A DNA stretch of 64,000 nucleotides. Origin: Brachyhypopomus gauderio (Eukaryota > Chordata > Actinopteri > Gymnotiformes > Hypopomidae). Positions 14,315 to 50,339 of the stretch are shown one piece after another (within the stretch, counting starts at the first letter, position 1; every line of letters begins with the position of its first letter). The stretch is from the NCBI RefSeq assembly GCF_052324685.1, contig NW_027506880.1, positions 742,001 to 806,000 of the forward strand, read 5' to 3'. The translations under genes and the position numbers were made by a program. The notes below the pieces were generated by a model. The model made no database searches. It was not told the origin of the DNA and saw nothing but the letters and a program-made list of their open reading frames with translations.

Positions 14315-16229
14315 CGCGCACACACACACACATACTTTTACTATGCTAAAATGTTACATAGTACACACAAACAGAACACAACGTCTGCTGCATTTAGTGT
14401 TTTAACATGTGCTGCTGAGGGCAGAGCACCTGGCTGAGGTAGGCCGGGTCAGCGATGAGCTCCTCGGCCATGCCGAGCAGTTTCTCCACCAGGGGGCAGT
14501 ATAGCGAGGTAGTGGCACCGTCGAGCAGCTTGAGGACAGACAGCGCGGCTCTCCTCACCTCCACAGACGTGCAGCCCAGACACGTCAACAGTGACGGGAC
14601 CACTGTGGGCAGGAGAAGGGTGAGCGCTCGGCCTCGGGGTAAGGGAAGAACCCAAAAACATGACAGCACTGCTGCTGGCGGCCTCTAGGGGGAGCCGTAC
14701 CCGGTGAGGAGGCAGAGGCAAGTGCCTGAAGTGCCTGGGCGGGGACGGTGGTGAGCAGGGCCCGGCCCACGCACAGGGCTCGCGTCTGCAGCAACGGCGT
14801 CACGCGGAACTCCGCCTGGTCACCTAGGTTACTGCTGTTGACCCACAGGAGAGGCAGGAACCTGAAGAGGTGCTCAGTCGCGTTCAGGTGCACCTGAGCG
14901 TCCACAGGGCAGCAGGTTAGAAACACACCTGTGCTCAGAGCTTTCCTACCACAGCTAGAGTCGTGTGCATATCCCTGCACATCCCACAAGGCTGAATGGG
15001 TCTATCTGGACTCTCGACTTAATAAAAACATGTTAAAACTTTCTGGGATTTCGACGAGTCTTTTTCAGTGTGTTAACGTGGGATCTCCAGCAGGTGGAGC
15101 TGTTGTGGGCCGTACCTGGAGCAGAGGTTGCAGTAGGGTCCTGAAGCAGGGGGCGAGGGGCCCATGGGTGGCCCCGCCCACCACCACGTCCAGCAGCCGG
15201 CACAGCAGCTGAAGGTAACAGCAGGTGCTGGCGTCCAGCTTCTCGGGGTTCCACCAGGGATCGTCTGCAAATGCACAGCCAGAATGTCAAACATATTAAG
15301 TTTGGTTTCTAGTCCTTTTCTGATATTACAAAAACCAAAGAAAAAAGTATAGAACACAATCATTCAACACACATTTTTTTTACTGAACTCTAAAGCCCAC
15401 TTCCATAAATGTTTCTTGACCCTGAACCTAAAAAGTCAGAGACCCGAGACGCAAGCCCCTCCCCCAGCTGTCCCGCCCACCAGGCGAATGCCTCGCGATA
15501 CCTTTGAACGTAGGCTCTGGGCATTTGAGGACGGTGATGAAGTACCGGAGGAGAGCGAGGAGGATGAGGCCCTGCTCCTTCTCCGCATGCTGCCCGCTGT
15601 GCAGCTTGGACAGGAAGGTGGCCAGCAGGGCGTCTGTGGGCGGGCTCGGCCCCTCCCACTGCTCCGTGGGCGGCTGCCAGAGAAACAAGGGGTGGGGATA
15701 AAATGATCATGTTCACCCATGACTCCGGCAGTAGTGGGCGTGTGTAAATGGGAGAGTGGGTGCGCCAGACCTCCTCTGGCTCCTCCTCCTGGCCCAGTGT
15801 GGGGAGGGTCCTCAGCGTGGGCTCCAGCAGGCCTAGGAGGGTCTGAGCAGTGTGGAGGTGCTGGCTCTCACTCAGGGGCCCGAGGGCCTGCAGCAGGACA
15901 CCACTCAGCACCACGAACACCGCCCTGTCCCGCACGGTCACGGCCGGCCGGGCCAGCAGCGCGCACACACTCACGATCTGTGTACACGCAAGCACAAACA
16001 TAACATAACATCAGAAACAATATTTATCTCCTCTTTTTCTTAATAACTATGACTCTAGACAGCAGGAACTCTGAGTTGCTGAGGCGACGGTGGCTCTTAC
16101 CGCATTGCGTCTGGCCAGTGGCTCCATGCAAGCGAGGTTTGAAGTCAGAGTGCTTGTAAACACCTGGCTGGCCACGCCCACCACATCTGCTGGAGCAGTT
16201 TTCTCCAGAACAGCACCAAAGGCTGTCCA

Positions 16230-16268
<39 letters not shown>

Positions 16269-19200
16269 CACCCATTGCTAATAAACATTATGAGCATATG
16301 ATATAAATGATCATGTGATCTGTAAAGCGTGTATAATCGTGTATAATCGTGTATAATCATGTATAATCGTGTATAATCGTACCTTTGCCCCAGCCCTGGG
16401 TGAGAGGGTGCTGGGAGAGCAGCTGGGTCTCCGACACACACAGTGCCAGCTGCAGCTCTGGCTGCTCTGCCGCAGGATTGGTCACGAGCAGAAAGGGCAG
16501 GAGATCCCAGCCAATCCGCATGCGGAGATCGGGTCTGCCAGCGGTGAGGCGCGGGTCATCGAGCATTCGGACAGCCTCCTTCAACACCGGACACCTGCAG
16601 GGCCGCAGTCATTAGTAACTCTACCGACCGGGGCGCCGCAAGACATGTAAAGGTGTTGAGACTGTAGTCATCCAGCAGAGGGCGCACCATACCTTCTTGA
16701 GTCGTCAATGTTAAAAGCACATATCACACAGGACCGTATGTGGGGTGTGGGAGCACGAATAAGGTTATGGACATGGAGGCGAGCCCAACACACTCACCAT
16801 CGCCCGACGGCTGACGGCTCGGTGCGGTGGAGAACAGAAATGAGGGAAGAAGTCGTGTTCTCTGGGTCCACATGCTCAACATACAGCTGGGGAGCCAATC
16901 AGAAACAATTACAGAACCAGGCTTTGGCAGGCTTAAACAAACCTGCTAAAACAGGAGACCGAATGAAGACTTGAGCTAAATCAGGAACTCTGAACTCACT
17001 ACTCACAAAACAACATTCTGACCAGCAGTTTGAAGCAGTCTGAACTAAAGCTTGTGCCTCAGAAGGACACGGCTGCTCCTGACAGAGGTCGGGGTTCACA
17101 GGGAGGCTTCCAACTCACATGCAGGGCTGAAACTGCTGACATTACGACCTCAGGAACATCATCCTTTAACCTCTCTAGTAGAGCATCGTTCAGAAATGCC
17201 TCGTCAAATCCCTCCTGCCAACACACACACACACACACATACACACACACACAGCTCAGTATAGTCTACATCAGGGATGTCAAAGTCAAATACACAGAGG
17301 GCCAAAAAAACAAATTTGCTACAAGCCGAGGGCCGGACTGGTTCAATGTTTATTAAAACATATTGAAATGATTGCACATAGCCTATTGAACCAAGACCCA
17401 ACACAGTGTATATTATTTAATGTTTAAATGAATAAAGCACTATTTTCTTATGGATCTGTCAGTAATTTCAAGTGAAAACATTTTTCAACAAGCAAACAGA
17501 TAAAAACAAACTTCCTTCAAAGAAAACATGTCCTGTACATTAAATTAATAAAGTAATAAAGGTTTGATAAGTGCTGGAATTTAGGCTAAAGTACTTGAAA
17601 ATGCTTAAAAATGTAACGACTTCATTTCACAACAAATGTATTACGTTAACAAATATGAGCCTCTTGTAATTCCAGGACAAAACATGAGAGAACGTGAAGA
17701 CGTTAAGATTGGGCGTTTTGAAAATAAACAACCATTAAATGATGTGAATAAAAAAGCGAATTATTTCGAATCATTTCGACTATATGTATAAAAATCTAAC
17801 TTAATTAAGTTTAACTGGTGCGCGCAGTTACAAAATTCGAGAGGTGCATGACCTTGCGAATCAACAGCGTGCGACGCCCTCGCGCACGGGCGGAGCCACT
17901 GCGATCGCGTCATTTTCACCGCGCGGACCCTCGCCGCTTGTGTGCGCTGCAGTGACTTCGCGGGCTACCGTTGCATTGTGGGGAATGTAGTGTTTGTGCG
18001 TGCAAAACACCATCGGGCGGCTGTGGCCTGCGGGCCGGTTCTAATAGTAATTAAATATCATGCAGGGGGCCATAGATAATCAATTCGCGGGCCGGATCTG
18101 GCCCGCGGGCCTTGACTTTGACATATGTGGTCTACATTGTGTGGTAAACTGTGTGCTAGTAAATGAGGTGGACACTCACCTTTCCAGAGATGAGAATCTC
18201 TTTCAGATAATCTACTGCCATGTTCCTCACAGAGGACAAAGGGTGGTTAAGACTGAGCAACAGAGAGGTGTCCGAGTCTGGCAAAACCTAAACACACACA
18301 CACACTTAGCCAAGTCCAGGCATCCAGCTCTGCAATACACATCCAATGTGTGGAGGAAGCTCATGTTCACAGCAGTGCTCCTGAAGCACCTGGCTCATAA
18401 CGCACCCTGAACTCTACAAAAGCTCCTCACTGTAATAACATCCAGATAGAGAACAGCATGCAGGCTTCTCCACAAACCTGATATTTTCCGCAGCTCAAAG
18501 TCAAAGACAGAAAGTGATGGAGAAGGTTGTTTCGCTGTTCTGAGTTCTCCTCATTCATACGGACCTCAAGAACTGCATCCAGAGCACCAGGACATCTGCC
18601 GGAACAGACAGGGTTAGGGATAGAGAGAACGAACCCGACCCAACAGAACCAAAGAGACAGTTACAGGTTAACACAAACACAGAAACCCACCCAACACTAG
18701 CTCCACACTGACCTGACACAACCAAACAGACAAACTTACAGGTTAACACTAACCCTGACCCTCGGGACTAACCCAGCACTACAAGTTTAAGTGCAACCTT
18801 TCAGTCAGACAAAGGGTTGGCGGTTACTTGGAGTTTTAGGCCAACACTCACTTGTGCTCGAAGACTCTGATGATTGGCTGCACCTTCCCGCTGAAGGAGG
18901 AGAGTGCGTCTGCGGACAGTTCAGCACCCGCAGACACGTATCCGTCAAGGAGGAGCCTGCCAACACCAAACGGCGGTTACCACAACAGTCGTCAGTGGGC
19001 GTGGCATGTGGCTGGGGGCGTGGAGAGTCTGTCTGGTGCGTGGAGAGCATGGTTTGGGCCTATCCCAGCGCTTACCTCACCATGGTGCCCTCAAGGTCGC
19101 TGTTGAAGGGAAGGGTTTGGAGGATGGACTCGAGGAGGTGGCTGTGGGTAGAGCCATCTGAGCTCTCGCCCTGAAGCTCTTCTGTGTCGAAGCAGAATAA

Positions 19201-21270
19201 GAGATCTTCATTTGGAGCAGTTACAGCACAATTATACAGATTCATAATTACATATTCAACAGTATGAATACCAGTGTGTGCTTTCTCTCGGAATTGAACC
19301 CATGAGTTTGGTGTTAGTAACTACCTGCAAAGACTGACTGGACGAGGTGTGGCAGAAGGTAACGCAGCAGTGGACTGATGTCATAGGACGCTGCAATGCC
19401 CTGGAGGGTGGGCACGAGAGTGGGCACAGCACACAGGTACCCAAAGGCCCTGGGGAGGGGTGAGAGATTCTGATCAGACACAGATCACAATCACAGCCGA
19501 TCCACTACCATCGCCTCCCACACACCTTCAGACCCAAAGCGCAAACTAACAAACCAAACTGTCAAAAATCTCACAGAATGACACGATAAAACCACCGTGG
19601 GATTCCCTTTGGGCCAAGAGGGGAAGAAGACCCCGAAACTCACTTTGGGCCAACAGTAGCTTCCTTCTGGTTCTGCAGGAGAACAATGAGGCAAGCCAGG
19701 CCCTCTGAGGCCAGCGCCGGAGTGCGGCCTAACGAGCGGCTCAGCTGGACGGCCAGCGACTCCACCAGCCCAGTCTGCATCACCACCTGCACGGCCAGCT
19801 GGGCCACGATCATGTAGGTGGCAGCTTTGTAGTCCACCAGTTCCGACTTCAAACCCTGTGGCAAAAAAATACATAGATAAACATTTGGCGATGGTGAAAT
19901 TTACTGCCTGCGACCCAGTCTCAAAGTGGGCTCTTTGCGACAACCACGTCCATGTGTTTCGGACAAAGCAGCCGCTTAAGACTGGGTCTTACCAGCTGCA
20001 CGTAGGGTAGGAGCTTGGCTATGATCGAATCCGTAACTTTCTCCGTCGCCTCCAGGGCTGGGACAATGGCCGCTGCGTAGAATGAGAAAACCACGCGCAA
20101 CTGTGCACACTGTCCGTCATGGACCGCTCCCGAGTAGGCCTAGGACATACAGAAGGTTTTAACCGGGCCACGGTGTTAAGCAGGTCACGACATTCTAGCC
20201 CTCTGTGGTCAACCACAACAAAGTTAAGGCTGGGTAAAGGTGGTCTACCTTGACCGACTTTGTCACCAAGGTACAGATGAAATCCATGAAGCTCAGGTCT
20301 TTATAGCAATGAGTCAGCAGAGTGCTTCTGGCCAGTGGAACACCAGGTTTCTGAAGGGGCAGAGGTGCGTGTTAATAACACAGATGGTACTGCAGGGCTT
20401 CATCATAAAGCTTCTAGGTTAACATTCTCCTGACAACACAAAATGCATCACCTGAAGTCCATGGAGCCAGTGCCATCGGTGGGTGGGATCCTCTATCTTT
20501 AAAAGCTGAATGACTCTGACAAACATTTTAGTTTCATGATATGGCAAGACGCAGGCAACCAGGCTGTCTTGGTTGTACAAGTGAATGTGGAACCTGAAAC
20601 ACAATCAGAAGAGGGAAAAAACAAACGTATTATTTCATTTGCTCTCCATTCATGCCTAAAGAAAATAAACAGGTATAGGAACTAGGACATGAAAATACCA
20701 GATTTTATTACAGGCGTCACCATGGTAGTAACGGAGTTTAGAAATAGGGCATGAATTAGAGATGTCCTAGGCTCTGAAAAGGCACAAGAGATACATCACC
20801 TGTGAACCAACCATTCCAGACACTTCAGGGCTGGTTTGAGCAAGAAATACGGGGAGAGGCGTGTGAGGAAAAGTGTGATGCCCCTGTCCAGCTGCTTGTT
20901 GACAGCTTTATCCTGCACACTCCTCTCCAAGCTTAGGGAAGCCTGACTGAAGAGGGTCTCCTGGAACTCCGCAAACGCAGGTTCGATCCCCAGGAGCTCC
21001 TCCAGCCCCGTGCAGCCTGTACAAAAAATAGAATAAAAATAAAATTATGGACAAACTCGTATTGGTACCAGGAAGACATCTTTATGGGGATCATATGTGG
21101 AGTAGCGCGTGTGAGGAGGATGTCGCACCCAGCGCATAGAACGTGCTCCGGTCCATGCTCGCCGCATCTTTGGGCTCGAACAGCACGGAGGCCACCTCGC
21201 GCCGGCTGAGCAGATTTGGGTCATTTTGCGGCAAAGCGAGCCGTTTCAACTGGTGGGCTAAAGATGTCAT
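6031..21270 (-). CDS. heatr1: HEAT repeat-containing protein 1 (UTP10/BAP28), complete
   Basis: HEATR1 is a nucleolar HEAT-repeat scaffold of the small-subunit processome (t-UTP/UTP-A), needed for Pol I transcription and early 18S rRNA processing. The reading starts [15 protein letters not shown] and ends [10 protein letters not shown], both diagnostic of vertebrate HEATR1. There are 44 coding exons, 6,495 nt and 2,164 residues (human about 2,144), all GT-AG and in phase. Exons from 5' to 3': 21129-21270, 20800-21016, 20452-20593, 20249-20350, 19993-20139, 19644-19855, 19325-19449, 19076-19181, 18852-18956, 18478-18595, 18180-18287, 17119-17214, 16798-16886, 16383-16594, 16101-16222, 15771-15977, 15502-15673, 15116-15264, 14701-14893, 14430-14602, 14019-14177, 13684-13926, 13390-13521, 13135-13238, 12843-12980, 12436-12551, 12150-12271, 11935-12063, 11209-11436, 10876-11005, 10573-10733, 10397-10449, 10199-10322, 9976-10116, 9411-9712, 9068-9218, 8800-8958, 8473-8607, 8247-8351, 7896-8064, 7255-7454, 6642-6800, 6332-6440, 6031-6119. 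A splice acceptor 12 nt before the ATG (exon edge 21282) implies a non-coding first exon further upstream. Exon 41 carries an acidic insertion ([15 protein letters not shown]). The least certain boundary is the start of exon 39 (8351). Confidence 0.97.
9221..9268. repeat. (CA)n microsatellite
   Basis: About 24 CA units immediately upstream of the acceptor of heatr1 exon 36. The polypyrimidine tract of this intron is largely the GT side of the repeat. Confidence 0.95.
10814..10832. repeat. C19 homopolymer
   Basis: A run of 19 C on the plus strand (G run in the transcript) in the heatr1 intron between exons 30 and 31. Confidence 0.9.
11488..11765 (-). repeat. Retroposon 3' tail (LINE/SINE type)
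   Basis: On the minus strand the segment ends TGTAAAGCGCTTTGTGACAA, then CTCTATACAAATATATTTG and a simple A/T-rich tail. This is the typical 3' end of fish L2-like LINEs and the SINEs that share their tails. Upstream it carries the common motif GGAAGAAACCTTGGGAGGACC (read on the plus strand, 11660-11680). It lies in the heatr1 intron between exons 28 and 29. Family assignment is from memory. Confidence 0.6.
14190..14312. repeat. (CA)n / (CG)(CA) compound microsatellite
   Basis: A long CA tract with interspersed CGCACG units in the heatr1 intron between exons 20 and 21. Alternating purine-pyrimidine runs of this length can adopt Z-DNA. Confidence 0.9.
16224..16265. repeat. (CA)n microsatellite
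   Basis: About 20 CA units just upstream of the acceptor of heatr1 exon 15. Confidence 0.95.
16325..16380. repeat. 10-bp tandem repeat (CGTGTATAAT)n
   Basis: About five and a half copies of CGTGTATAAT (one with CATGTATAAT) abut the donor site of heatr1 exon 14. Confidence 0.9.
17272..18129. mobile_element. Non-autonomous hAT element with 8-bp target duplication
   Basis: The element starts CAGGGATGTCAAAGTCAA and ends TTGACTTTGACATATGTG. It is flanked by a perfect 8-bp duplication, GTCTACAT, at 17264-17271 and 18130-18137. hAT transposases make 8-bp duplications. The 858 bp hold no transposase. Subterminal parts are GGCC-rich (GAGGGCC and GCGGGCC motifs), and the 3' half is CpG-rich (about 17860-18120). 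It occupies most of the heatr1 intron between exons 11 and 12. The intact duplication suggests a fairly recent insertion. Confidence 0.92.
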
Positions 21271-23094
21271 CTTAAATACTTTCTGCAAAGGTAAAAACAA
21301 AACTATTGTGAGGCTTCAAGTATGACATAACAACCCATAGTGTAAAAGCAGACAGCTCACGACCTAGAGGACTATAATCTCACTGGGATAAAGATGCCAA
21401 TTTAGCGAGCTGTCTCCAATGACCTGTTGACCTGTCGCCTGTCCCAGTAATCATTTCACAAAAGAAATGATTGATTTCCCCAGTGAAAACTAGTCAAACC
21501 ATTATTTTCTCTTATTACATAGGTATAGAAGTTGTTAGTTATGCTTGCTATGTGTCTACCATAGCTAACTTAGCTAACTACGCGGTTCACAAGTTAAAAG
21601 TTAGCTAGCGAACGTTTTATCAAACAGAGAATAACACCAAAACAAAAACACACTTGCTCATCCGCTGACTAGTGAAACCTGTAATACAGTAGAGTTGAAC
21701 TACAGAACCGAATACGACAACCAAAGAAACAAACTGCTCTTGCCTTTGGTCCCACATGTGCTGGAGACCACTTCTTCTTTTGTTTAGCTGTAAGGGCAGT
21801 TGATGTTGTGAGGGCCACAGCGCCACCTGCTGTGATGGGTGCGCCGTTTCTTCGGGCACTGTTGAGAGGCGTCAGGTAAGAATGTGAAGACGTACGTGTC
21901 AAAGTAATAGACTTTATGAATAAAATTCACTCTACCAAAGTAAAATTAGTTCATGCACCGCGTGCTCAAGATCGTTTAATATTCAAATTAGCAAGTGTAG
22001 GGTAAATTGCCGTATATTAGCTGCAATACAAAATATAAAATTTAAAAAAATGTTTTAAGCATTTTAACATTTTTAACATATTCCAGGGTTTCCAAGGTTA
22101 AAACTTTACAAAGAGTGGCTTATATACAATGCATGACGGTGGTGAATAAACTGCACCAGCAGGTGGCGTGAATAGGGTGAATCTGCCAGTAAAGCAGATG
22201 GTACTGGGTGAGCGCATGAGCGCTGGTGTAATACGGTGAAAAGCGCTGTTGAGATAGAAACAATATGAAGAATGATGTGCGTTATATTTTTTTGGGAACA
22301 ATTTATTTTCTCCAAATCCCATTCGAAATGGCAATAAGGGAAATGCAAGACTGACCTCAAAACGCATTTCGTTAGCTTCTTCTTCACGAACTGAAGTGTA
22401 CAGACGAAACGCACCGGCGCTGACCGTATTGATAACAGTATTATTGATTTGGGATCACTAACAGTATTATTGATTTGGGATCACTAATAGTCAAATATAG
22501 GTATTTAATTGAAAGAGCCTGAAAGTGTCGTTACACCGTATCGAGACATATCGATATACATGGAGTGCACAGCGTTGACAGTAATCCTGCAGCATTAGCA
22601 TTTTGCCTGGATGATCCAAAACCGCTGTCTCAGCATCGCTTTGCTGGGTTAAATATGCCGCTTTCGAGACAGCAAAGCATAATTTGTTATGAAATTATGG
22701 TCTAGTCACATAGTATAATAACTGAAAAAAGTGAAATGCAGTAACCATCATTTAGTATAATCACAGGATCGCATCACCCTAGTTCATTAGCAAACGAGTG
22801 AAAGTCAAAAATGGGTGTGGGGGGTTGTTTCTCTTCAGTCCAGCTCTTAAAGCTAAACGCATGAAGTGAGGGTCTGTTGTAGAACACATCTCTGCACATA
22901 CATTGCACATGTACATTATCTGCACATGCATTGCACATATACATTATCTACACATACTGATGCCATCTCTTGTCATCTAACCGCAGGCTAAAACTATTAC
23001 AGCACATTACCGTCAGGCGAACCTACACACGCTTTCACTCTGTAGTGAAGCCGACGAACACTTAATACACGGCTGCTCTTATGTGTATTTATGC
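21271..23094. other. Intergenic region between divergent heatr1 and ppp1r9b
   Basis: This is the shared upstream region of two head-to-head genes. It should contain the non-coding first exon and promoter of heatr1, probably between 21400 and 21900, but I cannot place them. A 27-bp direct duplication (ATTATTGATTTGGGATCACTA type) lies at 22440-22490. A short tandem of TGCACATACATTGCACATGT-like units lies at 22890-22965. No coding sequence was recognised. Confidence 0.5.
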
Positions 23095-23629
23095 GGAACA
23101 GCACGCGCGCGCCGCGGAGAGCGCCGCTGCTGATATTCGGCGCGCGCTATGACCCTGCCGCGAGCTCTTTTACAGCAGCGGCGGCAAGCCGCTTGTGCGC
23201 GAGAGCCAGAAATCCGCAGCTGAGAAAATCAAGAGATCAAAACGATGTGGCGAGAAGGGATTAAACGTCAATGGGAAAATTCCGGGATGCACCAGCGCTC
23301 GGGTTTTTCGCAATCTTCTCTGGTGCTTTTGTAATGAACATATCGGCAGCATTTTGTGCGGATTTTGCGTTTACGTTGTAATAACGGCTGATGGATGATG
23401 CGTCGCTTGCACCCCTGGTCATGCAGGCTTTAACGGATATTGTCCTTAGATCGGTCTGCATTGATTGATTACTTTTTACTCCGTTTCTCATTATTTATCG
23501 AAAACCATTTCGTGCCACTTCTGTCGTTACCGGATACGTTTTAAAAGAAAAAAATCTGTATTTTGGATGCGAGGGGCCAAAGGGAGAGAGATGTATTTAG
23601 TGAACCACGACGGAAAAGCCTAACAGACG
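23095..23629 (+). promoter_or_regulatory. CpG-rich 5' flank and leader of ppp1r9b
   Basis: CpG density rises sharply at about 23100 (GCACGCGCGCGCCGCGGAGA) and continues into the first coding exon to about 24450, unlike the A/T-rich DNA on its left. This is the usual pattern of a vertebrate CpG-island promoter. The transcription start is not identified, and the exact promoter limits are inference. Confidence 0.6.
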
Positions 23630-47423
<23,794 letters not shown>

Positions 47424-49252
47424 GAACTGATGACATTTTGAACCACAACTACTGTAAGAGAAGAGGTGCTGGAATATGTGAAGATCAGACGCTGATCCAC
47501 TTTAACCCCTACGATTTCATCTCCAAGGTTCTTTCTGGTCGTGAACATTTCCTTTGTGAATACTCCTATGATCAGTATTAGTTTTGGGTTCTTATACCTG
47601 CAACTCTGTCACACATCAGATGGACATGTCCTTGGTCACGTTTGACAGATTTGGAACAGAGCAACTATGGGCTGTTACCCTCTCGATTGACTTTCTTCAG
47701 TAAAAACCCACTACAAGCTGATGAGGCTGGGCCTGATTTAACTTGCTGAAGATGATTCAGAAACTTGGACCAGTTGCTTTACTTTCAATAATATGAAACA
47801 TGTTATTGTATGATCTTAGCATTTACGTTTATATGGTTCTACTGTGTTTCTTCTGCAGTGGCATTGGTCTTCATGTGGTAAATCCTACATGACAAGTGTG
47901 ATTTGTATATATTCTTTATAAATATATATTAACATAATCGTAATGTTTTAAATCTCGTGGGCAAATTGGTCAGCACATATGTCTGGGTGGGACTGGGTGT
48001 TTTAAAATTCAAGAGAATGATAAGGCTTGGAAATCATGATTATGTACATATCGTGTCTTGAAGGAAGCGCTAAGTGACGTAGTGACGTGTAGCGTCCCAA
48101 CGAGCAGGCTGTTGTGGGTTTCTGCAGACGTCCGACTGTCTTGGCCTTAAAGATCCGTCAGATCTCTTCTGCTCATAAGATTTACATTTTGGTTCTGCTT
48201 CTCAAGCCATGTGTTCACTGTTTACCCTGACCAGGGCTTGGACCTTAAAAACCAACCGTTGCCTTTTCAGTGTTATATCAGCGGGGAGGAAGTGATGCAG
48301 GGTTCCACACTACAACTCTCGTTAAAACTCTAGCTAACTAAAACGGTTTATGTGTGAAAACTAGACTGCAGGTTACCCCCTGCTAGTTTTCATCATTATT
48401 AAAACGTTTTAGCAGCATTTCCAATATAAGTATTACTTAAAGAATACAAGTCCTGATGTGTTATCTAGTCATGCTAGCTGTTTAGTTACTGTTACCTTAG
48501 TAAAGGTAAAGTTAGTTATAAACAGTAATCAACCACTTCATCTATATTTAGTTTCTTAGTAGGCCAGGTTTTTTGTGTTGACTTACTGTGGTAGACAACT
48601 GACATGATGGAGAGACAGACTTCCAAATTTCTAAAGCTCTTTTTCTTTTTTCTCTTAAATAAAAGCTGTTCTCATGTCTGGCAAGATTATATAACCTATG
48701 GTTTAAACAAAGATGGGCTGAATATTTGTGTCCATCCCATTTCACAACAGAAGCCTGTAAGGAAAGACGATGATAAGGATTTTTTTCATGATGGTTGAAC
48801 AACTAATGCACAGTATGAAGTATTGGATATTTGCTGAGATGTTGGGCACAGCTCTTATACTAGCTGCAATAATGGTTAAGTGATTGTCAAGAAACAGTGA
48901 AAAATGTCCAAATTAGCACAGCAGTACGAATATCTGTGAAAATGTATCCATGCAATACATGTGAAAATAACTGGAACTATAAATGCTTGTGAAGTAGTGC
49001 TTTAGATTTCAGCATTAGTCCCTGAGCAGTGGTTTACAAGAAACTGGACGTGTACTAAAGGAGCAAAAGGGGCGGGGCTTTTACTGAGCAGGTCAAAAAA
49101 ATTTTTGTTAACGTACTTTTCTGAAATAAACGGTCAACAGTGAATTTTCGGTGAGTGTTGTCTGGTGACATTGCTGTGATAAAGATCCTGTGATGATCAC
49201 GTGTTTCTATGATGAAGATGTGAATATGCTTACCCCCTGGATCAGTCTTTTT
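47424..49252. other. 3' UTR and downstream flank of ppp1r9b
   Basis: The ppp1r9b 3' UTR begins here. AATAAA at 48658-48663 is one possible poly(A) signal, with no firm support. No further gene, RNA or recognisable transposon was seen before the tRNA array begins. Confidence 0.45.
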
Positions 49253-49359
49253 AAAGAAGAGAAGACCTACAGCATATCCAGTGTTGACATGATGACTTCC
49301 ATGCTCTGATAGAGTGAGGAAAAGCCCACGAGAAATGTGCACAACACTACTAAGTGAGT

Positions 49360-49433
49360 TGTCTGTAGTGTAGTGGCTTTTCACGTTTGTCTAACACGTG
49401 AAAGGTCCCTTGTTCGATACCAGGCAGAAACGT
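49360..49433 (+). pseudogene. tRNA-Val(AAC) pseudogene 1
   Basis: Cloverleaf order is recognisable with loop CTAACAC. The acceptor 5' side TTGTCTG no longer pairs with CAGAAAC, the anticodon stem is weak (TTTGT/GTGAA), the D arm is one base longer, and the T stem is broken (CCTTG/CCAGG). It follows a B spacer end, where the intact array has a CAC gene. Confidence 0.85.
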
Positions 49434-49642
49434 GCTTCTTGATCAGATGCCAGACACACAAGTGCCATTTTTTGCTAGGATGCCTATGGGAAGGCCATCG
49501 GGGAGATGTTCCCTTTAGGTGAATGTTTTGTCTTTAAGGAGAGTAGACGTACAGCTTAGCCAGTGTTGACCAGATGAATTCCTTGCTCGGAAAGAATGAG
49601 TAAAAGTCCATGGGAGATATGCGATTACATGTGACAGTAGAG

Positions 49643-49715
49643 GTTTCTGTAGTGTAGTGGTCATTACGTTGGCCCCACACACGAAAGGTCTCTGGTTCGA
49701 TACCAGGCAAAAACA
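49643..49715 (+). pseudogene. tRNA-Val(CAC-like) pseudogene 2
   Basis: The anticodon loop is CCCACAC, so invariant U33 is replaced by C. The stem TTGGC/ACGAA has mismatches and the acceptor has C5-A68. It sits after a C spacer, the place of the TAC gene elsewhere. Confidence 0.85.
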
Positions 49716-50285
49716 CTCTTCTTGATAGGATGACACAAACAACTGCTGTTTTGTGGTAGGTTGTCAGTGGAAAGGCCATTGGGGGGCTCTTCCATTTAGA
49801 TCCTCACAGGGAGAAGTCTTCCTCATTATGTGATCGACAAGGAATTAGCTTGATAGAATGACAGACACTCAACTGCTGTTTTGTGGTAGGTTGCCCATGG
49901 AAAGGCTATCGGGGAGCGCTTTCCTTTAGATCCTCACAATGAGCAGTCTGTCTCATTATGAGATCGATACTGCAATGTGATTCACCCCCATTTAGTTTGA
50001 AAGCAGTATCAATGCAGCTGGTTGAATCAAAATGAAACTTAGTGGAAAGTTGCCTAGTGCTTTGTCATGTTGTCTCCCAACATGGAAAACTCATGCTACA
50101 CGGTTGATTTGTAGAAGTTTGTGTTAGAAAGGGAACGAATGAAGACAATAATTGGTGTTTGAATGTGAATGTTTTGTTGAAAAGCTGAGAAGACCTACTG
50201 CTTAGGCAATGTTGGCAGAATGACATTCATGCCACAAAAAATGAGGAAGAGCTCGTGAGATTTCAAAATTGGATCAGTATGTCAG

Positions 50286-50339
50286 GTTTCTGTAGTGTAG
50301 TGGTCATCACGTTCGCCTAACACGCGAAAGGCAGAAACA
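50286..50339 (+). pseudogene. tRNA-Val(AAC) pseudogene 3, T arm deleted
   Basis: The acceptor 5' side, D arm and anticodon arm (CTAACAC) are intact. The sequence then jumps from CGAAAGG straight to CAGAAAC, losing the T arm and the B box. The loss runs between two AGG copies present in the intact gene. Confidence 0.92.

Noticed and set aside
21620-21902. Small gene upstream of heatr1
   Set aside because: Short overlapping frames with no recognisable domain; more likely promoter or non-coding first exon of heatr1.
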